Positions 58,010 through 64,000 of a stretch of DNA of 64,000 nt are shown here, piece by piece. Each line of letters starts with the position of its first letter. Within the stretch, counting starts at the first letter, position 1. Made by a program: the position numbers and the translations under genes. The DNA comes from Clostridium magnum DSM 2767 (GTDB lineage Bacteria; Bacillota; Clostridia; Clostridiales; Clostridiaceae). The stretch lies in assembly GCF_001623875.1 (NCBI RefSeq), contig NZ_LWAE01000001.1, forward strand, positions 124,001 to 188,000. Direction: 5' to 3'. The notes beneath the pieces are model-generated. The model was not told where the DNA came from and ran no database searches. It worked only from the letters and a program-made list of their open reading frames with translations.

Positions 58010-58318
58010 ATGGCAAAACAAAAAATAAGAATCAGATTAAAAGCTTTTGATCACAATATATTAGATCAATCAGCTGAGAAGATTGTAGAAACTGCAAAAA
58101 CAACTGGAGCGAAGGTAGCAGGTCCAGTGCCACTACCAACTGAAAAAGATATTGTAACAATATTAAGAGCTCCACATAAATATAAAGACTCAAGAGAGCA
58201 GTTCGAAATAAGAACTCACAAGAGACTTATCGATATAATAAGTCCATCACCAAAAACTGTTGATGCTTTAATGAGACTTGATTTACCAGCAGGCGTTGAT
58301 ATTGAAATAAAATTATAA
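58010..58318 (+). CDS. rpsJ: Ribosomal protein uS10
   Basis: Small-subunit head protein, also NusE in rRNA antitermination. It is 102 residues from the ATG at 58010, 8 bases after AAGGAGGG; an upstream in-frame ATG at 57965 precedes that site. Visible: [40 protein letters not shown]-type end ([18 protein letters not shown]). First gene of the S10 operon. Confidence 0.98.
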   Translation: MAKQKIRIRLKAFDHNILDQSAEKIVETAKTTGAKVAGPVPLPTEKDIVTILRAPHKYKDSREQFEIRTHKRLIDIISPSPKTVDALMRLDLPAGVDIEIKL

Positions 58319-58394
58319 TTGTAATAGATACTACTATTACTAACTATTATGATCGCTAAGGCGATCCGCTAATATGTTGAGGAGGTGCAAGATA

Positions 58395-59024
58395 ATGAAA
58401 AAAGGTATACTAGGTAGAAAACTTGGTATGACTCAAATATTTGATGAAAACGGAAAAATAATTCCTGTTACAGTAATTGAAGCAGGCCCATGTGTGGTTG
58501 TTCAAAAGAAAACTGTAGAAAAAGACGGATATGATGCTATACAGGTAGGATTTGATGATATAAGAGAAAAACTTGCTAACAAACCTAAAAAGGGACATTT
58601 TGCTAAAGCGGGTGCTTCTTTAAAGAGATTTGTGAAAGAATTCAGACTTGAAGACACAAGCTCATATGAAGTTGGTCAAGAAATAAAAGCAGACGTATTT
58701 GCTGCTGGAGAAAAAATTGATGTTTCTGGAATATCCAAAGGTAAGGGATTCCAAGGTACAATCAAGAGATGGAATGGACACAGAGGACCTATGTCTCACG
58801 GATCTAAGTTCCACAGAGCAGTTGGTTCTATGGGAGCTTCATCAAGTCCATCAAGAACATTTAAAAACAAGAAATTACCAGGACATATGGGTAATGTAAA
58901 TACAACAGTATTAAATCTACAAGTAGCTAAGGTTATGCCTGAAAAGAACATAATATTAATAAAAGGCGGAGTACCAGGACCTAATAAAGGCTTTGTAGTA
59001 ATAAGAAACTCAGTTAAAGCTTAA
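58395..59024 (+). CDS. rplC: Ribosomal protein uL3
   Basis: Early-assembly large-subunit protein near the peptidyl-transferase centre. It is 209 residues from the ATG at 58395, behind GAGGAGGTG. Visible: [39 protein letters not shown] and the loop [20 protein letters not shown], shown here as [12 protein letters not shown] and KLPGHMG. Second in the operon, 25 bases before rplD. Confidence 0.98.
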   Translation: MKKGILGRKLGMTQIFDENGKIIPVTVIEAGPCVVVQKKTVEKDGYDAIQVGFDDIREKLANKPKKGHFAKAGASLKRFVKEFRLEDTSSYEVGQEIKADVFAAGEKIDVSGISKGKGFQGTIKRWNGHRGPMSHGSKFHRAVGSMGASSSPSRTFKNKKLPGHMGNVNTTVLNLQVAKVMPEKNIILIKGGVPGPNKGFVVIRNSVKA

Positions 59025-59049
59025 GTTTCGGTAGAAAGGAGGATGCAGA

Positions 59050-59670
59050 ATGCCTACAGTAGGATTATTTAACAAAGAAGGTCAAAAAGTTGGAGATTTT
59101 CAACTATCAGATAATGTGTTCGGAGTTGAAGTAAATCAATATGCTTTACATCAAGTAGTTGTTGCTTTACTTGCAAACAAAAGACAAGGAACTCAATCAG
59201 CAAAAACAAGAGCTGAAGTTTCTGGAGGCGGAATTAAGCCTTGGAGACAAAAAGGAACTGGTAGAGCAAGACAGGGTTCAACAAGAGCACCACAATGGAT
59301 TCATGGTGGTATGGTTTTTGCTGTAAAACCGAGAAGTTACAGAACTTCTGTTCCAAAATCAATGAGAAGATTAGCTATGAAATCTGCTCTTACAAGCAAA
59401 GTTAACGATAATGAAATTTTTGTTTTAGAAAGTTTAGAACTAGACGCTCCAAAAACAAAGGAAATTGTAAAAATGTTAACAGCATTAGATGCAAAGAAAA
59501 CATTAATCGTTACTGCTGAATCAAATGAAAATGTATATAAATCAGCAAGAAACATAGAGGGAGTTGCTGTATTACCAGTAAATAACTTAAATGTTTATGA
59601 TTTATTAAAATATGAGAACCTTATAGTAACTAAGGAAGCTGTATCAAAAATTGAGGAGGTGTATGTATAA
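59050..59670 (+). CDS. rplD: Ribosomal protein uL4
   Basis: Lines the exit tunnel; represses the S10 operon in E. coli. It is 206 residues long. The tunnel loop contains [20 protein letters not shown] (about residues 60-79), where macrolide-resistance changes arise; it looks normal. [13 protein letters not shown] follows. Its stop overlaps the rplW ATG by one base (TAATG), giving tight coupling. Confidence 0.98.
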   Translation: MPTVGLFNKEGQKVGDFQLSDNVFGVEVNQYALHQVVVALLANKRQGTQSAKTRAEVSGGGIKPWRQKGTGRARQGSTRAPQWIHGGMVFAVKPRSYRTSVPKSMRRLAMKSALTSKVNDNEIFVLESLELDAPKTKEIVKMLTALDAKKTLIVTAESNENVYKSARNIEGVAVLPVNNLNVYDLLKYENLIVTKEAVSKIEEVYV

Positions 59671-59963
59671 TGAAGCTAACTAATTATGATATCATCAGAA
59701 GACCAGTTGTTACTGAAAAAAGTATGGCTTCTATGAGTGAAAAAAAATACACCTTTATAGTTGATATACATGCTAATAAGTCAATGATAAAAAGAGCTGT
59801 TGAAGATGTATTCGGAGTAAAAGTAGAAGACGTTAAGACTGCTAGATATATAGGAAAAACTAAAAGAGTTGGCGTACATGTTGGAAAAAGACCTGACTAT
59901 AAGAAAGCAGTTATTAAGTTAGCTGAAGATAGCAAGTCAATAGAGTTCTTTGAAGGTATGTAA
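59670..59963 (+). CDS. rplW: Ribosomal protein uL23
   Basis: Exit-tunnel rim protein that docks SRP and trigger factor. It is 97 residues long. Visible: [20 protein letters not shown], then [20 protein letters not shown] and [17 protein letters not shown]. Its ribosome site GAGGAGGTG lies in the end of rplD and it overlaps that gene by one base. Confidence 0.98.
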   Translation: MKLTNYDIIRRPVVTEKSMASMSEKKYTFIVDIHANKSMIKRAVEDVFGVKVEDVKTARYIGKTKRVGVHVGKRPDYKKAVIKLAEDSKSIEFFEGM

Positions 59964-60023
59964 TAAAATAAAGCAGTTATTGGCTAAAAGCCAGATAAGC
60001 TAAAAGAAGGAGGGAATACCGAA

Positions 60024-60857
60024 ATGGCAGTTAAAGGTTTTAGACCTACTACCCCTTCAAGAAGAGAAATGACAATGAGTACTTTTGAAGAAATAACTAC
60101 AAATGTACCTGAGAAATCACTTCTTGTTGCTAAAAAGAGAACTGGTGGTAGAAACGCAAACGGTAAAATAACAGTTCGTCATATTGGTGGCGGAGCGAAA
60201 CAAAAGTACAGAATAATAGATTTCAAGAGAAATAAAGATGCAGTACCTGCAAAGGTAGCAACTATAGAATATGATCCAAACAGATCAGCATACATAGCTC
60301 TTGTAGTTTATGCAGATGGTGAAAAGAGATATATAATAGCTCCAGTTGGATTAAAAGTTGGAGATGTTATAGTTTCAGGACCAGACTCAGATATAAAAGT
60401 TGGTAACTGTCTTCCGATGAAGAACATACCAGTTGGTACAGTTGTTCATAACGTTGAGTTATCAATAGGTAAGGGAGCACAGCTTGTTAGATCAGCTGGA
60501 ACTTCAGCTCAGCTTATGGCTAAAGAGGGAGACTATGCTACTTTAAGATTACCAAGTGGTGAAATGAGATATGTTAGAATAGAATGTAGAGCAACTATAG
60601 GAACAGTTTCTAACCTAACACATGAAATCATTAATATTGGTAAGGCTGGTAGAAAGAGACACATGGGTATAAGACCAACAGTAAGAGGTTCTGTAATGAA
60701 TCCTAACGACCATCCACACGGTGGTGGTGAAGGTAAATCACCTATAGGACACCCAGGTCCACTTACTCCATGGGGTAAACCAGCACTTGGATATAAAACA
60801 AGAAAACATAAAAAATATTCAGATAGATTTATCATTAAGAGAAGAAATACTAAATAG
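60024..60857 (+). CDS. rplB: Ribosomal protein uL2
   Basis: Conserved protein at the subunit interface, needed for peptidyl-transferase assembly. It is 277 residues long. Visible: [39 protein letters not shown], and the C-terminal loop [18 protein letters not shown] with the essential histidine. Ribosome site AGGAGGG. rpsS follows after 66 bases. Confidence 0.98.
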   Translation: MAVKGFRPTTPSRREMTMSTFEEITTNVPEKSLLVAKKRTGGRNANGKITVRHIGGGAKQKYRIIDFKRNKDAVPAKVATIEYDPNRSAYIALVVYADGEKRYIIAPVGLKVGDVIVSGPDSDIKVGNCLPMKNIPVGTVVHNVELSIGKGAQLVRSAGTSAQLMAKEGDYATLRLPSGEMRYVRIECRATIGTVSNLTHEIINIGKAGRKRHMGIRPTVRGSVMNPNDHPHGGGEGKSPIGHPGPLTPWGKPALGYKTRKHKKYSDRFIIKRRNTK

Positions 60858-60923
60858 TAGGAAGAGAATATTTTATTCTCTTCACTAACTATTAATCTCA
60901 TTGTATGAAGGGAGGCCAACAAA

Positions 60924-61208
60924 GTGAGCAGATCAGTTAAAAAAGGACCTTTTGTTCAAGAAGCACTTTTAAAAAGAATAAACGAAATGAATAAGGCTGG
61001 GGAAAAGAAAGTTGTAAAGACTTGGTCAAGAAGTTCAACTATATTCCCACAAATGATCGGTCATACTATAGCAGTTCATGACGGAAGAAAACATGTGCCT
61101 GTATACATATCAGAAGATATGGTGGGACACAAATTAGGAGAATTTGTGTTAACTAGAACTTATAAGGGTCATGTAGCTAAAACTGAAAGATCATCAAAAG
61201 CAAGATAA
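60924..61208 (+). CDS. rpsS: Ribosomal protein uS19
   Basis: Head protein of the small subunit that pairs with S13. It is 94 residues from a GTG behind GGGAGG. Visible: [38 protein letters not shown] and [16 protein letters not shown]. Between rplB and rplV as in all S10 operons. Confidence 0.98.
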   Translation: MSRSVKKGPFVQEALLKRINEMNKAGEKKVVKTWSRSSTIFPQMIGHTIAVHDGRKHVPVYISEDMVGHKLGEFVLTRTYKGHVAKTERSSKAR

Positions 61209-61230
61209 CTCAGAAAGGAGGTAACATACA

Positions 61231-61566
61231 ATGGAAGCTAAGGCTATAGTTAAATACGTAAGAATGTCCTCAATGAAAATAGGGATTGTTCTTGATTTAA
61301 TAAGAGGAAAGAATGTTAATGAAGCTTTTGCTATATTAAAATATACTCCAAAGGATGCAGCTGAGGTTGTTTACAAACTTCTTAAATCAGCTGTTGCAAA
61401 TGCAGAGAACAATCTGAACCTAGATAAAGCTAACTTATATGTTGCGGAAGCATATGCTTGTCAAGGACCAACATTAAAGAGATTTAGACCACATGCTCAA
61501 GGTAGAGCGTTTAGAATAAAGAAGAGAAGTAGTCATATAACTCTAGTAGTTAAAGAAAGAGCTTAA
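61231..61566 (+). CDS. rplV: Ribosomal protein uL22
   Basis: Exit-tunnel protein. It is 111 residues long: [40 protein letters not shown], and the tunnel hairpin [20 protein letters not shown], the site of macrolide-resistance insertions, here without an insertion. ATG follows AAAGGAGG. rpsC follows after 15 bases. Confidence 0.98.
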   Translation: MEAKAIVKYVRMSSMKIGIVLDLIRGKNVNEAFAILKYTPKDAAEVVYKLLKSAVANAENNLNLDKANLYVAEAYACQGPTLKRFRPHAQGRAFRIKKRSSHITLVVKERA

Positions 61567-61581
61567 GAAGGAGGGAAACAG

Positions 61582-62253
61582 ATGGGACAGAAAGTACATC
61601 CACATGGCCTAAGAGTTGGCGTTATTAAAGATTGGGATGCTAAATGGTATGCAGATAAGAAGAATTTTGCAGATAATCTAGTTGAAGACAACAAAGTTAG
61701 AGAATTTGTAAAGAAAAAGACTGCTGCTGCTGGAGTTTCAAGAATTCAAATTGAAAGAGCAGCTAAAAGAGTTAAATTAAATATACACACTGCTAAACCT
61801 GGTATGATAATAGGAAGAGGCGGTTCAGGAATAGATGCTTTAAAAGCTGAAATAGTAAAAATGGTTGGAGAAAAGAACGTTTTAATCAACATAGTTGAAG
61901 TTAAAACTGCAGAGTCAAATGCTCAGTTAATGGCTGAAAGCATAGCACAACAGCTTGAAAAGAGAATTTCATTCAGAAGAGCTATGAAACAGACAATTCA
62001 AAGAGCAATGAAGACTGGTGTTAAGGGAGTTAAAACTGCATGTGCAGGAAGACTTGGTGGAGCTGAAATAGCAAGAAGTGAATCTTATCATGAAGGTACA
62101 ATTCCACTACAAACACTAAGAGCCGATATAGATTATGGATTTGCTGAAGCAGATACAACATACGGGAAAATTGGTGTAAAAGTTTGGGTATACAAGGGAG
62201 AAGTACTTCCTACTAAGAAAGTTGTTCAAAGCAAGGAAGAAGCTAACGCATAA
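61582..62253 (+). CDS. rpsC: Ribosomal protein uS3
   Basis: mRNA-entry protein of the small subunit. It is 223 residues long: [20 protein letters not shown] at the N-terminus, a KH domain with the loop [19 protein letters not shown], and the C-terminal domain [20 protein letters not shown]. Ribosome site AGGAGGG. The C-terminal tail is short. Confidence 0.98.
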   Translation: MGQKVHPHGLRVGVIKDWDAKWYADKKNFADNLVEDNKVREFVKKKTAAAGVSRIQIERAAKRVKLNIHTAKPGMIIGRGGSGIDALKAEIVKMVGEKNVLINIVEVKTAESNAQLMAESIAQQLEKRISFRRAMKQTIQRAMKTGVKGVKTACAGRLGGAEIARSESYHEGTIPLQTLRADIDYGFAEADTTYGKIGVKVWVYKGEVLPTKKVVQSKEEANA

Positions 62254-62270
62254 GGAAGGAGGAATATGAC

Positions 62271-62714
62271 ATGTTAATGCCTAAAAGAGTTAAACATCGT
62301 AAGGTACAGCGTGGCAGAATGAAGGGTAAGGCTACAAGAGGTAATTTTATAGCATACGGAGATTATGCTATACAGGCTACTGAATGTGGATGGATTACTA
62401 GCAACCAAATAGAATCTGCCAGAATAGCTATAAATAGATATATCAAAAGAGGAGGAAAACTTTGGATAAAGATTTTCCCAGATAAACCAGTAACAGAAAA
62501 GCCAGCTGAAACTCGTATGGGTTCCGGTAAAGGTTCACCAGAATACTGGGTAGCAGTTGTTAAACCAGGTAGAGTATTATTCGAACTATCAGGAGTTAAC
62601 GAAACAGTTGCAAGAGAAGCTATGAGACTTGCAATGCATAAGTTACCTATTAAGACTAAGTTCGTTACAAGAAGAGATTTTGAAGAAGTGGGTGGTGAAA
62701 TCAATGAAGGCTAA
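62271..62714 (+). CDS. rplP: Ribosomal protein uL16
   Basis: Large-subunit protein at the A-site tRNA elbow. It is 147 residues long: [20 protein letters not shown], a form that matches other L16 starts, so the first ATG is chosen over the one two codons later. It also has [20 protein letters not shown]. The end overlaps the rpmC start by 11 bases, giving coupling. Confidence 0.98.
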   Translation: MLMPKRVKHRKVQRGRMKGKATRGNFIAYGDYAIQATECGWITSNQIESARIAINRYIKRGGKLWIKIFPDKPVTEKPAETRMGSGKGSPEYWVAVVKPGRVLFELSGVNETVAREAMRLAMHKLPIKTKFVTRRDFEEVGGEINEG

Positions 62715-62916
62715 AGAATTGCAAGAATTAAGACAAAGCAGCCCTCAAGATTTGCAGGCAAAACTTGATGATCTTAAGGCGGAATTATTTAACTTAAGAT
62801 TTCAGTTAGCTACAGGTCAATTGGAAAACCCAATGAGAATAAGAGAAGTAAAAAAATCTATAGCCCAAATTAAAACCATCCTTAGAGAAGAAGAACTAAG
62901 GGCGTTTGAACAGTAG
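62704..62916 (+). CDS. rpmC: Ribosomal protein uL29
   Basis: A 70-residue coiled-coil-like exit-tunnel protein. Visible: [56 protein letters not shown]. The ATG at 62704 follows GGTGGTGA and lies inside the end of rplP in another frame. A longer in-frame reading that begins within rplP is not needed and would not match the family's size. Confidence 0.97.
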   Translation: MKAKELQELRQSSPQDLQAKLDDLKAELFNLRFQLATGQLENPMRIREVKKSIAQIKTILREEELRAFEQ

Positions 62917-62936
62917 GCTGAAAGGAGGTTTGTCCT

Positions 62937-63191
62937 GTGGAAAGAAATAATAGAAAGACAAAAATAGGTAGAGTCGTTTCTGATAAAATGGATAAAACTG
63001 TAGTAGTTGCTGTAGAAACAAAGGTTCGTCATCCTTTATATGGCAAGACAGTTAACAGAACTACAAAATTTAAGGCTCATGATGAAAATAATGAGGCTCA
63101 AGTTAATGATAGAGTTTTAATAATGGAAACAAGACCATTATCAAAAGATAAGAGATGGAGACTTGTAGAAATAGTAGAAAAGGCTAAATAG
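62937..63191 (+). CDS. rpsQ: Ribosomal protein uS17
   Basis: An 84-residue OB-fold protein that binds the 5' domain of 16S. It has a GTG start seven bases after AAAGGAGG. Visible: [39 protein letters not shown] and [20 protein letters not shown]. Standard place between rpmC and rplN. Confidence 0.98.
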   Translation: MERNNRKTKIGRVVSDKMDKTVVVAVETKVRHPLYGKTVNRTTKFKAHDENNEAQVNDRVLIMETRPLSKDKRWRLVEIVEKAK

Positions 63192-63219
63192 TTAGAAAGC
63201 TGAAAGGAGGGTATTTTCA

Positions 63220-63588
63220 ATGATTCAGCAACAAACATTGTTGAAAGTTGCAGATAATTCCGGTGCTAAGGAAATTATGTGTATAAGAGTATTAGGTGGA
63301 TCCACAAGAAAGTGGGGAAACATTGGAGATATAATAGTTGCTAGCGTTAAAAGTGCAACACCAGGCGGTGTTGTTAAAAAAGGTGACGTTGTAAAGGCAG
63401 TTATAGTAAGATCAGTTAAAGGATTAAGAAGAGCAGATGGATCATACATCAGATTTGATGAAAATGCTGCTGTTATAATAAAAGACGATAAGCAACCAAA
63501 GGGAACTCGTATCTTTGGACCAGTTGCAAGAGAGCTAAGAGATAAAGATTTTACAAAAATATTATCATTAGCACCTGAAGTTCTATAG
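63220..63588 (+). CDS. rplN: Ribosomal protein uL14
   Basis: Large-subunit interface protein; also the binding place of the silencing factor RsfS. It is 122 residues long: [60 protein letters not shown]. The C-terminus is [11 protein letters not shown] follows AAAGGAGGG; rplX follows after 18 bases. Confidence 0.98.
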   Translation: MIQQQTLLKVADNSGAKEIMCIRVLGGSTRKWGNIGDIIVASVKSATPGGVVKKGDVVKAVIVRSVKGLRRADGSYIRFDENAAVIIKDDKQPKGTRIFGPVARELRDKDFTKILSLAPEVL

Positions 63589-63606
63589 AATAAGGAGGTG
63601 GCTATA

Positions 63607-63930
63607 ATGGCAACAAATAAGATGCACGTTAGAAAAAACGATACGGTTATGGTTATATCCGGAAAAGATAAAGGTAAAACAGGTGAGGTTTTATCAGTAA
63701 TGCCTAAAACAGGCAAGATAATCGTTAAGGGTATAAATGTAGTAACAAAACATCAAAAACCAAATAGAGCTAATATGCAGGGCGGAATAATTCAAAAAGA
63801 AGCTCCAGTATATAGTTCAAAAGTAATGTTATACTGTGATAAATGCAAATCAGTAACAAGAATAAGCCATAAATTACTAGAAGATGGAACTAAAGTTAGA
63901 GTTTGTAAAAAGTGCGGAGAAACATTCTAA
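63607..63930 (+). CDS. rplX: Ribosomal protein uL24
   Basis: Assembly initiator of the large subunit. It is 107 residues from the ATG at 63607; an upstream GTG is part of the ribosome site AGGAGGTG. KOW-type motif VRKNDTVMVISGKDKGKTGE; GGIIQKEAPVYSSKV; C-terminal CDKC and CKKCGE form a zinc-ribbon-like end, seen in some but not all L24 proteins. Confidence 0.97.
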   Translation: MATNKMHVRKNDTVMVISGKDKGKTGEVLSVMPKTGKIIVKGINVVTKHQKPNRANMQGGIIQKEAPVYSSKVMLYCDKCKSVTRISHKLLEDGTKVRVCKKCGETF

Positions 63931-63951
63931 TCTTTGAAAGGAGGGCTACAA

Positions 63952-64000
63952 ATGACTTTAAGATTACAAGAAAAATATGAAAATGAAGTAGTTAAAGCTT
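63952..64000 (+). CDS. rplE: Ribosomal protein uL5 (3' end outside window)
   Basis: Only the first 16 codons are present: MTLRLQEKYENEVVKA, behind AAAGGAGGG. The sequence and the place after rplX match rplE of the S10 operon. The rest of the gene lies beyond the window. Confidence 0.9.
   Translation, partial: MTLRLQEKYENEVVKA

Overview
The window is a low-GC chromosomal segment from a Clostridium (Clostridium sensu stricto / cluster I by gene order, AT-rich codon use and rRNA type; I did not assign a species). It is core genome throughout. There is no prophage, integrase, intact transposase, CRISPR array or resistance cassette. Nearly everything reads on the + strand; the exceptions are one small gene (32642-33046) and one candidate small RNA (8800-8904).

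Layout. 1-8691: the 3' part of ftsH, a hotdog thioesterase, coaX, dusB, an unrecognised gene, greA, lysS, tRNA-Asn, and glyS behind a glycine-type T-box. 9177-10553: a MurD-type ligase. 10600-22520: two complete rRNA operons in tandem. Operon 1 is 16S-23S-5S-tRNA(CAT)-tRNA-Ala. Operon 2 is 16S-tRNA-Ile-23S-5S-tRNA-Asn. About 1 kb without a gene separates them and holds a dense set of hairpins. 22698-25155: an EF-G paralogue and a small unknown protein. 25468-32617: the CtsR heat-shock operon (ctsR-mcsA-mcsB-clpC), then radA and disA. 33339-40205: yacL, ispD, cysS, mrnC, thyX, rlmB, rae1/yacP and sigH. 40372-45270: tRNA-Thr, tuf1, rpmG, secE, nusG, rplK, rplA, rplJ, rplL. 45543-57667: rpoB, rpoC, an L7Ae-like protein, rpsL, rpsG, fusA, tuf2. 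58010-64000: the S10 operon from rpsJ into rplE, which is cut by the window end.

How it works together. Most genes make or maintain the translation and transcription machinery: rRNA, tRNA, tRNA synthetases, ribosomal proteins, elongation factors, RNA polymerase, and rRNA maturation enzymes (Mini-III, RlmB). Protein quality control (FtsH, McsAB-ClpC) and genome surveillance (RadA, DisA) sit among them. Several autogenous control elements can be read directly: the glyS T-box, twin L1 operators before rplK and rplA, an L10 leader/attenuator, a CtsR box, and a long structured leader before the S10 operon.

The least explained parts are non-coding. They are the hairpin arrays between the rRNA operons (16122-16556), a minus-strand candidate sRNA with two UCCCC motifs (8800-8904), extra structured insertions around the second 23S gene, and a structured leader before tRNA-Thr/tuf1. 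The two rRNA operons also differ at informative positions: the 5S genes, a 1-nt 23S indel and one 16S base.
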